Shown here: positions 17,146 to 25,458 of the stretch, piece after piece
Position numbering within the stretch: position 1 is the first letter of the stretch
Layout of the letters: every line of letters begins with the position of its first letter
Assembly (NCBI RefSeq): GCF_004959925.1
Contig: NZ_SPUW01000003.1
Location: 62,001 to 126,000, forward strand
Direction: 5' to 3'
DNA from: Pseudooceanicola onchidii
Lineage (GTDB): Bacteria; Pseudomonadota; Alphaproteobacteria; Rhodobacterales; Rhodobacteraceae
DNA length: 64,000 nucleotides
Notes under the pieces: model-generated
What the model was told of the DNA's origin: nothing
The model's database searches: none
What the model saw: the letters and a program-made list of their open reading frames with translations, nothing else
Program-made: the position numbers and the translations under genes

Positions 17146-18543
17146 ATGACACGGATCGCTCTTGCCGCCCTCGCCGCCACGCTGGTCGTTGCGCCCCTTG
17201 CCCCCGCACTGGCCGAAAGCCTCGTGCCGCGCAGCCGGGGCGAGATCGCGCTCAGCTTTGCGCCTGTCGTCAAGGCAGCGACCCCGGCGGTGGTCAACAT
17301 CTATGCCAAGCGCGTCGTGACCACGCGGCAGTCGCCCTTCGCGGATGACCCGTTCTTTCGCGATTTCTTCCAGAACTTCGGGCAGGCGCGGCCGCAGGTC
17401 CAGAATTCGCTCGGCTCGGGCGTGGTGCTGTCAGACGACGGGATCGTCGTGTCCAACTACCACGTGGTGGGGCAGGCCGACGACATCCGCGTGGTGCTGA
17501 CCGACCGCCGCGAATTCACCGCGCGGGTGCTGCTGGCGGATGCCGAAAGCGATCTGGCGATCCTGCAACTGAACGACGCGCCCGACGACATGGCCCACCT
17601 GCGACTGCGCGACAGCGATGATGTCGAGGTGGGCGAACTGGTGCTGGCCATCGGCAACCCCTTCGGCGTCGGGCAGACGGTCAGTTCCGGGATCGTGTCG
17701 GGGCTGGCCCGGTCCGGCGCGGCGCTTGGCAACGGGCGCGGCTATTTCGTGCAGACCGATGCGCCGATCAATCCCGGCAACTCCGGCGGGGCGCTCGTTG
17801 ACATGAACGGGGACCTGATCGGCGTGAACACCTCGATCCTGTCGCGGTCGGGCGGCTCCAACGGCATCGGCTTTGCCATCCCGGCGGCGCTGGTGGCGCT
17901 GTTCGTCGACCAGGCGCGGCAGGGCAACACGCGCTTCGTGCGGCCCTGGGCCGGCATGGCCGGACAGGAGGTCGACGCCGCCATGGCCGAAACGCTCGGG
18001 TTGGCGGTGCCGGGGGGCGTGATCGTGGCGCATCTGCATCCCGAAAGCCCCTTTGCCAAGGCCGGGATCGAGGTCGGCGATGTCATCCGCGAGGTCGATG
18101 GCCAGCCGGTGAACACCCCGCCTGAGATGATCTATCGCATGTCGGTGGCGGGCCTCGATGCCAAGGCCCGGATCGGCTATGTCCGCGACGGTCGCCTGCG
18201 CGAGGTCACGGTGGCCCTTGTCGGCGCCCCCGAAGATCCGCCGCGCAACCCCTTGCGCACCTCGGCTGACAGTGCCCTGCCGGGGCTGCAGCTGGAAACC
18301 GTCAACCCCGCGGTCGCCGCCGAACGCGGCCTGCCGACCGAGGTGACGGGCGTGATCGTCACCGACCCCGGCCCGGTCGGGCTGCGCGTCGGCCTTCTGG
18401 TGGGCGACGTGATCCAGCAGGTCAACGGCGTCACCGTCGATCGTGGCGAGGCGCTGGAGGGCGCGCTGATGTCTGCGCCCCGACGGCTGGACCTGACGTT
18501 GCTGCGACAGGGGCGGCAGATGGTTCTGCGGCTGCGGCTCTGA
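17146..18543 (+). CDS. Periplasmic Do-type serine protease (DegP/DegQ-like)
   Basis: A 465-residue exported trypsin-like protease. A signal peptide ends near ALA-ES (residue 23). The triad is H106 (SNYHVVG), D136 (ESDLAIL) and S213 (NPGNSGG). Two PDZ domains follow (about 260-350 and 375-460). Such proteins degrade or refold damaged envelope proteins. ATG 17146 is preferred; a GTG one codon upstream is possible. It lies just after the rplQ terminator, and its stop overlaps rarA by one base (TGATG), so the two are coupled. Confidence 0.9.
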   Translation: MTRIALAALAATLVVAPLAPALAESLVPRSRGEIALSFAPVVKAATPAVVNIYAKRVVTTRQSPFADDPFFRDFFQNFGQARPQVQNSLGSGVVLSDDGIVVSNYHVVGQADDIRVVLTDRREFTARVLLADAESDLAILQLNDAPDDMAHLRLRDSDDVEVGELVLAIGNPFGVGQTVSSGIVSGLARSGAALGNGRGYFVQTDAPINPGNSGGALVDMNGDLIGVNTSILSRSGGSNGIGFAIPAALVALFVDQARQGNTRFVRPWAGMAGQEVDAAMAETLGLAVPGGVIVAHLHPESPFAKAGIEVGDVIREVDGQPVNTPPEMIYRMSVAGLDAKARIGYVRDGRLREVTVALVGAPEDPPRNPLRTSADSALPGLQLETVNPAVAAERGLPTEVTGVIVTDPGPVGLRVGLLVGDVIQQVNGVTVDRGEALEGALMSAPRRLDLTLLRQGRQMVLRLRL

Positions 18544-19850
18544 TGGCGGATCTGTTCGACACACCCGGATCCGAAGGCGCCGCCCCCCGTCCGCTGGCCG
18601 ATCGCCTGCGCCCTGCCACCCTGTCCGAGGTCATCGGCCAGCGGCAGGTGCTGGGCGAGGATGCGCCGCTTGGCGTGATGCTGTCCTCGGGCAGCCTGTC
18701 ATCGCTGATCCTCTGGGGGCCGCCGGGGGTGGGCAAGACCACCATCGCACGGCTTCTGGCGGATGAGACGGATCTTGAATTCGTACAGATCTCGGCGATC
18801 TTTTCGGGCGTGGCGGACCTGAAAAAGGTGTTCGAGGCCGCCCGCCAGCGCCGCCGCGTCGGGCAGGGCACGCTGCTGTTCGTGGACGAGATCCACCGCT
18901 TCAACAAGGCACAGCAGGACGGCTTCCTGCCGCACATGGAGGACGGCACGATCCTGCTGGTCGGCGCCACCACCGAAAACCCCTCGTTCGAGCTGAACGC
19001 CGCACTTCTGTCCCGATCGCAGGTGCTGGTGCTGGAACGGCTTGGGCCCGAGGATATGGAACATCTGCTCGAGCGCGCCGAAGCGGTACTGGAGCGCAGC
19101 CTGCCGCTGGATGCAGAGGCGCGCGGGGCGCTCAAGGACATGGCGGATGGCGATGGCCGGGCGCTTCTGAACCTCGTCGAACAGGTCGCCGCCTGGAAGG
19201 TCGCGCAGCCGCTGGACCGCGACGCCCTGTCGGCCCGGTTGATGCGCCGCGCCGCGAAATACGACAAGAATGGCGAAGAGCACTACAACCTCATCTCCGC
19301 GCTGCATAAATCGGTGCGCGGTTCCGACCCCGACGCAGCCCTCTACTGGTTCGCGCGGATGCTGGCGGGGGGCGAAGATCCGCGGTTCCTGGCACGCCGC
19401 CTTGTCCGCATGGCGGTCGAAGACATCGGACTGGCCGATCCGCAGGCCCAGTCGGTTTGCCTTGACAGCTGGAACACCTACGAACGCCTCGGCTCGCCCG
19501 AAGGGGAGTTGGCGCTGAGCCAGGCGGTGATCTACCTTGCCCTCGCGCCGAAATCGAATGCCAACTACGTGGCCTACAAGGGCGCGATGAACCTGGCCAA
19601 GAAGACCGGAAGCGCCATGCCGCCCGCGCATATCCTGAATGCGCCGACCAGCATGATGAAGGATCTGGGCTACGGGTCGGGCTACAACTATGACCACGAC
19701 GCCGAAGATGCCTTTTCGGGCCAGAACTACTTCCCCGACGGCGTCGCGCGGCCCGGTCTTTACCAGCCGGTCGAACGCGGGTTCGAACGCGACCTGAAAA
19801 AACGGGTCGAGTATTTCGACAAGCTGCGCCAGAAGCGCCAGTCCGACTGA
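18543..19850 (+). CDS. rarA: Replication-associated recombination AAA+ ATPase RarA
   Basis: A 435-residue clamp-loader-like ATPase (MgsA/WRNIP1 family) that acts at stalled replication forks. Walker A is GPPGVGKTT (about residues 59-67), Walker B FVDEIHRFNKAQQD, sensor 1 VGATTENPSFELN. The C-terminal part has the family block QAVIYLALAPKSNANYVAY. Its start overlaps the protease stop. A dispersed repeat begins 4 bases after its stop codon. Confidence 0.95.
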   Translation: MADLFDTPGSEGAAPRPLADRLRPATLSEVIGQRQVLGEDAPLGVMLSSGSLSSLILWGPPGVGKTTIARLLADETDLEFVQISAIFSGVADLKKVFEAARQRRRVGQGTLLFVDEIHRFNKAQQDGFLPHMEDGTILLVGATTENPSFELNAALLSRSQVLVLERLGPEDMEHLLERAEAVLERSLPLDAEARGALKDMADGDGRALLNLVEQVAAWKVAQPLDRDALSARLMRRAAKYDKNGEEHYNLISALHKSVRGSDPDAALYWFARMLAGGEDPRFLARRLVRMAVEDIGLADPQAQSVCLDSWNTYERLGSPEGELALSQAVIYLALAPKSNANYVAYKGAMNLAKKTGSAMPPAHILNAPTSMMKDLGYGSGYNYDHDAEDAFSGQNYFPDGVARPGLYQPVERGFERDLKKRVEYFDKLRQKRQSD

Positions 19851-19854
19851 TCCC

Positions 19855-19908
19855 TTCACCTTCCCGAAAATACTCCGGGGGGGCCCGAAGGGCGGGGGCA
19901 GCGCCCCC
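19855..19908. repeat. Dispersed TTCACCTTCCCGAAA repeat, copy A
   Basis: A 54-bp element: TTCACCTTCCCGAAAATACT, a G-run and GGGCCCGAAGGGC, ending in the hairpin GGGGGC-AGC-GCCCCC. It starts 4 bases after the rarA stop. Copy B at 52161-52213 differs at only a few positions and in one A of the A run. I know this as a widespread Rhodobacterales intergenic repeat. Confidence 0.8.
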
Positions 19909-19961
19909 TTCCGCCGCTGGCCCGCATTGACTCCGACCGGGGCAGGGGCCATGACCGCGCC

Positions 19962-20336
19962 ATGATCCAGAACCTGATATACGTGGCCCTCGGCGGGGCC
20001 GTCGGGGCCTCCGGGCGGTACCTCGTGGGGCTCGGGGCGCTGCGCCTCATGGGGCCGGGGTTTCCCTTTGGCACGATGGCGGTCAACGTGATCGGATCGT
20101 TCGCCATGGGCGTGCTGGTCGTGGTGCTGGGGCATCTGTCGGCCAACAGGTTCGCACCGCTGCTGATGACCGGGCTCCTGGGTGGGTTCACCACCTTTTC
20201 GGCCTTTTCGCTGGATGCGGTGACGCTGTGGGAACGCGGGGCGACGGGTCAGGCTGTGACGTATGTGGCGCTGTCGGTGGCGCTGTCGCTGGCGGCGCTG
20301 GTCGCGGGACTTTTGATTGCGAGGGCAATGACATGA
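19962..20336 (+). CDS. crcB: Fluoride exporter CrcB/FluC
   Basis: A 124-residue four-helix membrane protein: GGAVGASGRYLVG in helix 1, GTMAVNVIGSFAMG in helix 2, TGLLGGFTTFSAFSLD in helix 3 with the sodium/fluoride-lining TTFS. Fluc channels work as antiparallel dimers to expel fluoride. No fluoride riboswitch is recognisable in the 53-bp leader. Its stop overlaps rluC by ATGA. Confidence 0.93.
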   Translation: MIQNLIYVALGGAVGASGRYLVGLGALRLMGPGFPFGTMAVNVIGSFAMGVLVVVLGHLSANRFAPLLMTGLLGGFTTFSAFSLDAVTLWERGATGQAVTYVALSVALSLAALVAGLLIARAMT

Positions 20337-21379
20337 GCGGTGTGCAGATGCTGACCATCGGGGCCGAGGACGCGGGCCAGCGGCTGGATCGCTGGCTGCG
20401 GCGGATCTTCCCGCAGGTGACGCAGGGCCGGATCGAAAAGATGTGCCGCAAGGGCGATCTGCGGGTCGACAAGGGGCGGGTGAAATCGAACCACCGGCTC
20501 GAGGAAGGCATGGTCGTGCGCGTGCCGCCGATCCCCGCCGCCGAAACCGCGCCCAAGCCGAAACCCAAGGCCGAGGTCACGGATGCGGATGCGCAGATGA
20601 TGCAGGACTGCGTGATCTACCGCGACGACCACATCATCGCGATCAACAAGCCTGCCGGTCTTCCGACGCAGGGCGGCAGCAAGCAGACCCGCCACATCGA
20701 CGGGCTCTCCGAGGCGCTGAAGTTCGGCTATGACGAAAAGCCCCGGCTGGTGCACCGTCTGGACAAGGACACCTCGGGTGTCCTCATGCTGGCCCGCACG
20801 CGTGAGGCCGCGCAGGGGCTGACGGCGGCGCTGCGGCACCGCGAGACGCGCAAGATCTACTGGGCGCTCGTCGCCGGGGTGCCGACGCCCTACCTGGGCG
20901 AAATCCGCTTCGGGCTGGTCAAGGCCCCGGGGCATGGCAAGTCGGGCGAGGGCGAAAAGATGATCGCCATCCACCCCGCAGAGGTCGCCCGCACCGAAGG
21001 CGCCAAGCGCGCGCATACGCTTTACGCGACGCTCTACCGCGTCGCCTCGCGTGCCTCTTGGGTCGCGATGGAGCCGCTGACGGGCCGGACGCACCAGCTT
21101 CGGGCGCATATGGCCGAGATCGGGCATCCGATCATCGGCGACGGCAAATACGGCGGGTCGGGTCAGGAAAACCTGGGCGACGGCTGGGGCGCGCAGCTGG
21201 GCGGCGTGATCTCGAAAAAACTGCACCTGCATGCGCGGTCGATGACCTTCCTGCACCCGGTGACGAAAAAGCCGATCACGGTTGATGCGCCGCTGCCCGA
21301 CCACATGGCGCACAGCTGGGAAACGCTCGGCTGGGCCGAAGACATCGCCGCCGACGATCCGTTCGAGGCGCTGCGCTGA
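20333..21379 (+). CDS. rluC: RluC/RluD-family 23S rRNA pseudouridine synthase
   Basis: A 348-residue enzyme. An N-terminal S4 RNA-binding domain (GQRLDRWLRRIFPQVTQGRI) is followed by a Pro/Lys linker and the catalytic domain with RLVHRLDKDTSGV (catalytic D144) and PLTGRTHQLRAHMAEIGHPI. These enzymes isomerise specific uridines in 23S rRNA; RluC is the best match but RluD-like targets are possible. ATG 20333 overlaps the crcB stop. The next gene begins on the last base of its stop. Confidence 0.9.
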   Translation: MSGVQMLTIGAEDAGQRLDRWLRRIFPQVTQGRIEKMCRKGDLRVDKGRVKSNHRLEEGMVVRVPPIPAAETAPKPKPKAEVTDADAQMMQDCVIYRDDHIIAINKPAGLPTQGGSKQTRHIDGLSEALKFGYDEKPRLVHRLDKDTSGVLMLARTREAAQGLTAALRHRETRKIYWALVAGVPTPYLGEIRFGLVKAPGHGKSGEGEKMIAIHPAEVARTEGAKRAHTLYATLYRVASRASWVAMEPLTGRTHQLRAHMAEIGHPIIGDGKYGGSGQENLGDGWGAQLGGVISKKLHLHARSMTFLHPVTKKPITVDAPLPDHMAHSWETLGWAEDIAADDPFEALR

Positions 21380-22044
21380 TGCGGTTGGTGATCTTCGACG
21401 TCGACGGCACGCTGGTCGACAGCCAGGGGGATATCGTCGCCTCGATGACGGCGGCTTTCGAGGCATCCAGCCTGCCAGTACCGCCGCGCGCGGCGATCCT
21501 GGGCATCGTCGGGCTGTCACTGCCCCGTGCCATGGCGCAGCTGGCACCCGAGGCCGAGGGGCAGTGGGACCGGATGGTCGAAGACTACAAGGCCTCCTAC
21601 CAGCGGTTGCGGGTCCAGAACGGGGCGACCTCCAGCCCGCTTTATCCCGGCATCCGCGAGGTGATCGACCAACTGGCTGCCGAGGACGAGACGCTGCTGG
21701 CCATCGCGACGGGCAAGTCCCGGCGCGGGCTGCTGGCGCTTCTGGACAATCACGGCTGGCAGAAGACCTTCGTCAGCCTGCAGGTCGCCGACGATCATCC
21801 GTCGAAACCGCATCCGTCGATGCTGCACGCCGCGCTGACTGAGACCGGCATGGAGGCCACGCAGGCGGTCATGATCGGCGACACGACCTATGACATGGAG
21901 ATGGCGGCGGCGGCTGGCGTCGGGTTCATCGGTGTGGGCTGGGGCTATCACGCGCCCGCCGCGCTGACCGGCGCACGCGAGATCGTGGGCTCGGCCGGTG
22001 ATCTGCTTTCCGCCATCACCCGCGCGACAGGAGCATCCGCATGA
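21379..22044 (+). CDS. HAD-superfamily hydrolase, phosphoglycolate-phosphatase-like
   Basis: A 221-residue HAD protein: FDVDGTLVDS (nucleophile D7, acid D9), a cap domain from about residue 15 to 80, IATGKSRRGLLALL (motif II/III region) and KPHPSMLHAAL, then MIGDTTYDMEMAAAAG (motif IV). Family members remove phosphate from small phosphosugars; substrate unassigned. It is embedded in an overlapping operon with rluC and the ATP12 gene. Confidence 0.88.
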   Translation: MRLVIFDVDGTLVDSQGDIVASMTAAFEASSLPVPPRAAILGIVGLSLPRAMAQLAPEAEGQWDRMVEDYKASYQRLRVQNGATSSPLYPGIREVIDQLAAEDETLLAIATGKSRRGLLALLDNHGWQKTFVSLQVADDHPSKPHPSMLHAALTETGMEATQAVMIGDTTYDMEMAAAAGVGFIGVGWGYHAPAALTGAREIVGSAGDLLSAITRATGASA

Positions 22045-22754
22045 CCGAATGGGCGCCAAAAAGGTTCTGGAAAATCACCGAAGTGCGTGACGAGGCCGAA
22101 GGCTTCGGCGTTGCGCTGGATGGCCGTCCGGTAAAGACGCCTGCGAAGGCGCCGCTGATCGTGCCAACCCGCGCGCTGGCTGATGCGATTGCCGCAGAAT
22201 GGGACGCGCAGGCCGACAAGGTCGACCCGATGACCATGCCGGTGACGCGCGGGGCCAATGCGGCGATCGACAAGGTGCGTCTTCAGCACGCCGAAGTCGC
22301 GGACATGCTGGCGGCCTACGGCGACAGCGACCTGCTGTGCTATCGCGCGGACGGTCCCGAGGAACTGGTGGCCCGTCAGGCCGAGGGCTGGGATCCGCTG
22401 CTGGACTGGCTGGAAGATACCTATGGCGCGCGCCTGTCAGTCTGGGCGGGGGTGATGCATGTCGCCCAATCCCCCGATGCCCTGTCGCGGTTGCGGGACG
22501 AGGTGCACGGCATGTCCGAATTCCAGCTGGCCGGATTTCACGATCTTGTCAGCATTTCCGGATCCCTGGTGCTGGGTCTGGCCGCCACGCGGGATGCGCA
22601 GCCGATCGAAGATCTCTGGGCGCTGTCGCGCATCGACGAGACCTGGCAGGCGGAACAATGGGGCGTGGACGAGGAAGCGGCCGAGGCCGAAGCGGTGAAG
22701 CGTGGATCCTTCCTTGATGCCAAGCGGTTCTACGATTCGGCCCGGATTGTCTGA
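22041..22754 (+). CDS. ATP12 family F1-ATPase assembly chaperone
   Basis: A 237-residue protein with the ATP12 pattern: KRFWKITEVRDEAEGFGVALDGRPVKTPAKAPL in shorter blocks at the start (RFWK, DGRPVKTP), LADAIAAEWDAQ, and DLLCYRADGPEELVARQAEGWDPLL in pieces (DLLCYRA, WDPLL). ATP12 binds the alpha subunit during F1 assembly in mitochondria and alphaproteobacteria. It overlaps the HAD gene by 4 bases and ends this four-gene unit. Confidence 0.9.
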   Translation: MTEWAPKRFWKITEVRDEAEGFGVALDGRPVKTPAKAPLIVPTRALADAIAAEWDAQADKVDPMTMPVTRGANAAIDKVRLQHAEVADMLAAYGDSDLLCYRADGPEELVARQAEGWDPLLDWLEDTYGARLSVWAGVMHVAQSPDALSRLRDEVHGMSEFQLAGFHDLVSISGSLVLGLAATRDAQPIEDLWALSRIDETWQAEQWGVDEEAAEAEAVKRGSFLDAKRFYDSARIV

Positions 22755-22769
22755 CGCTAACGGTCCGCC

Positions 22770-22923
22770 TATCCGATCGGATATGGGCAAATCTACCTAT
22801 GTTTCAATGCGATGCCGAATGTTGTCCCTGATTGGGGGCAATTTCGGCGTCAAATGACTCTAAGTCAGCGCCCGATCGTTCGGATTTCCTTATGTTCCGC
22901 TTGACCGTTCGGAATGAATCCGA
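22770..22923. promoter_or_regulatory. Palindrome and repeated half-sites upstream of bztA
   Basis: A perfect 14-bp palindrome TATCCGATCGGATA (22770-22783) lies 16 bp after the ATP12 gene. CGTTCGGA occurs at 22877-22884 and again at 22906-22913; the latter with the following TCCGA forms TCGGA-N5-TCCGA (22909-22923). The 280-bp spacer has no gene. These are candidate binding sites for a regulator of the bzt operon; the regulator is unknown. Confidence 0.4.
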
Positions 22924-23034
22924 CCAAACTTGGGCCATGCTGAAGGGAGGATACCCGACAGTTGTCTCACCGGTGCCCCTGCGGCATCGAAAGAACCGCC
23001 CGCACTCACGGGCGGACAACAGGAAGAGGTTAAA

Positions 23035-24054
23035 ATGAAAAAAACCGTATTTCTCGGCGCTCTGACCGTTGCAGGTCTTGCCGCTGGTGCAGCTGCCGCT
23101 GCAACGCTGGACGATGTCAAAGCGCGCGGCAAGCTGAACTGCGGCGTCGCGACCGGCGTCCCCGGTTTCGCTGCGCCTGATGCAAACGGTGAATGGGCCG
23201 GCTTCGACGTCTCCGTCTGCCGCGCAGTTGCTGCGGCTATCTTCGGTGACCCGAAAGCCGTCGAATTCGTGCCGACGACCGGCAAGACCCGTTTCACCGC
23301 TCTGGCGTCCGGCGAAATCGACATGCTGGCCCGGAACACCACCTGGACCTTCTCGCGCGATGTCGACCTGAAGTTCGAATTCGTCGGCGTGAACTACTAC
23401 GACGGTCAGGGCTTCATCGCTCCGAAGGCACTGGGCGTGTCCTCGGCGAAAGAACTGGACGGCGCGACGGTCTGCATCCAGACCGGCACCACCACCGAGC
23501 TGAACCTGGCGGACTTCTTCCGCATCAACAACATCAGCTACGAGCCGGTTCCGATCGAAACCAACGCCGAAGCGCAGCAGCAGTACCTTGCCGGTGCCTG
23601 CGACACCTACACCACGGACGCATCGGGCCTCGCGGCCAGCCGTTCGACCTTCGAGACGCCGAGCGATCACGTCATCCTTCCCGAGATCATCTCGAAAGAG
23701 CCGCTCGGTCCGCTGGTTCGCCACGGCGACAGCGAATGGGCTGACATCGTCCGCTGGTCCTTCAACGCGATGGTTGCCGCCGAAGAGTACGGCGTGACCT
23801 CGGCAAACGTTGAAGAAATGGCGTCGGCTGCCGGTGACAACCCGGAAGTCAACCGTCTGCTGGGCACCGAGGGCAACCTTGGCGAGATGCTGGGCCTCGA
23901 CGCTGGTTGGGCCAAGAACATCATCGCGTCCGTCGGCAACTACGGCGAAGTCTTCGACTCGACCATCGGTGAATCCACGCCGATCGGCCTGGCGCGCGGC
24001 CTGAACGCACAGTGGACCAACGGTGGTCTGCTCTACGCACCGCCGTTCCGGTAA
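23035..24054 (+). CDS. bztA: Periplasmic amino-acid-binding protein of the Bzt/Aap ABC transporter
   Basis: A 339-residue exported binding protein, signal peptide to about residue 22 (AAAAATLDD). Landmarks of the polar amino-acid family: DDVKARGKLNCGV, GEWAGFDVSVCRAVAAAIFG, KTRFTALASGEIDMLARNTTW. The sequence resembles AapJ/BztA, which collects glutamate, glutamine, aspartate and asparagine. Membrane genes follow after an 11-bp stem-loop, the usual way to make more binding protein than permease. Confidence 0.92.
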   Translation: MKKTVFLGALTVAGLAAGAAAAATLDDVKARGKLNCGVATGVPGFAAPDANGEWAGFDVSVCRAVAAAIFGDPKAVEFVPTTGKTRFTALASGEIDMLARNTTWTFSRDVDLKFEFVGVNYYDGQGFIAPKALGVSSAKELDGATVCIQTGTTTELNLADFFRINNISYEPVPIETNAEAQQQYLAGACDTYTTDASGLAASRSTFETPSDHVILPEIISKEPLGPLVRHGDSEWADIVRWSFNAMVAAEEYGVTSANVEEMASAAGDNPEVNRLLGTEGNLGEMLGLDAGWAKNIIASVGNYGEVFDSTIGESTPIGLARGLNAQWTNGGLLYAPPFR

Positions 24055-24066
24055 AACCATCGGGGG

Positions 24067-24091
24067 AGGGCGCGGGACAATCCCGCGCCCT
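24067..24091 (+). other. Stem-loop between bztA and bztB
   Basis: AGGGCGCGGGA-CAA-TCCCGCGCCCT, a perfect 11-bp stem with a 3-base loop, followed by TCTCACTTC. Probably a 3'-protecting or partially terminating hairpin that raises bztA over the downstream genes. Confidence 0.75.
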
Positions 24092-24188
24092 TCTCACTTC
24101 TGCCACCGGGAGAACCCCGGCGGCACAATCACCGGCCCTCGGCGCATCAGACGCATCAGAAGAACAGGCCGGAGAACGGGGATTATCA

Positions 24189-25457
24189 ATGACGACGATA
24201 TCGGATCCGCCGGCGGAGTCCTTCAAGCTATCGATGCTGATCTACGACACCCGCTACCGGTCGATGACGATCCAGGTGGTGGCGCTGATCGGCTTCATGC
24301 TGCTCGTGGGCTTCCTGGTGAACAACACAGCGCAGAACCTTGCCACCAGTGGCAAGACGGTCAGCTTCGGCTTTCTGGCCAACCCTGCCGGTTATGACAT
24401 CAACCAGACCCTGATCGACTACAACAACCAGCACTCGCACTTCCGCGCATCCTTCGTGGGTCTGCTGAACACGCTGCTGGTGGCCGTGCTGGGCTGCATC
24501 ACCGCAACCGTCATCGGTGTGATCATCGGTGTGCTTCGCCTGTCGCCCAACTGGCTGATCGCCAAGTTGACGGCTGTCTACGTCGAGATGTTCCGGAACG
24601 TCCCGGTTCTTCTTTGGATCGTGTTCAGCATGGCGATCCTGATCGAAACGCTGCCTGCCCCGCGCGATTTCCGCGGCGAGGACCCGGCGGCCACGATGAA
24701 CCTGTTCGACAGTGTCGCAGTCACCAACCGGGGCGTCTATGTCCCCGAGGCGCTCTTCTCGCGCAGCCTGGGCGATGTGCATCTGTTCGGGAACAGCCCC
24801 ATCCGCTTTGACATCAGCCTGGACCTGGTTCTGATCCTTGCCGTCCTGATCGCCAGCATCTTCGGTATCCGGGCCGTCCGGACCCGTGCGGATGCGCAGC
24901 AGGAAAAGACCGGCGTCCGACCCAAGACCTGGTACCTGACGCTCGGCATCCTTGTCGTGCCGCTGCTTGTCGTGCTTGTCGCCCTGGGTTTCCACCTGGG
25001 CTATCCCGAACTGAAGGGCTTCAACTTCTCGGGCGGTACCTATCTTCGGAACTCGCTGATCGCGTTGTGGCTGGCCCTGTCGCTGTATACGGCCGCCTTC
25101 ATCGCCGAAAACGTGCGTGCGGGCATTCTGGCCATTTCCAAGGGGCAGACCGAAGCCGCCGCGGCGCTTGGCCTGCGGTCCAACCGGATCATGAGCCTTG
25201 TCATCCTGCCGCAGGCGATGCGGGTGATCATCCCGCCGCTGATCTCGCAGTACCTGAACCTGACCAAGAACAGCTCTCTGGCGATTGCCGTGGGCTACAT
25301 GGACCTGACGGGCACGTTGATGGGCATCACGTTGAACCAGACCGGGAAAGAGCTGGAAACGCTGCTTCTGGGCATGCTGGTCTACCTGATCATCTCCTTG
25401 TCCATCTCGACCCTGATGAACTGGTACAACAACCGCGTCAAACTGGTGGAGAGGTGA
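24189..25457 (+). CDS. bztB: Amino-acid ABC transporter permease, BztB/AapQ type
   Basis: A 422-residue inner-membrane protein. An extended N-terminal part with a first transmembrane helix and a large periplasmic segment is typical of AapQ/BztB, which are longer than HisQ/M permeases. The C-terminal half has the coupling EAA loop (ISKGQTEAAAALGL) that contacts the ATPase. ATG 24189 is chosen because the family begins near this Met; open frame further upstream covers the stem-loop region. bztC starts 1 base after the stop. Confidence 0.92.
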   Translation: MTTISDPPAESFKLSMLIYDTRYRSMTIQVVALIGFMLLVGFLVNNTAQNLATSGKTVSFGFLANPAGYDINQTLIDYNNQHSHFRASFVGLLNTLLVAVLGCITATVIGVIIGVLRLSPNWLIAKLTAVYVEMFRNVPVLLWIVFSMAILIETLPAPRDFRGEDPAATMNLFDSVAVTNRGVYVPEALFSRSLGDVHLFGNSPIRFDISLDLVLILAVLIASIFGIRAVRTRADAQQEKTGVRPKTWYLTLGILVVPLLVVLVALGFHLGYPELKGFNFSGGTYLRNSLIALWLALSLYTAAFIAENVRAGILAISKGQTEAAAALGLRSNRIMSLVILPQAMRVIIPPLISQYLNLTKNSSLAIAVGYMDLTGTLMGITLNQTGKELETLLLGMLVYLIISLSISTLMNWYNNRVKLVER

Positions 25458-25458
25458 C

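Noticed and set aside
19909-19961. Fluoride riboswitch before crcB
   Set aside because: The leader is only 53 bp and lacks the conserved pseudoknot sequence.
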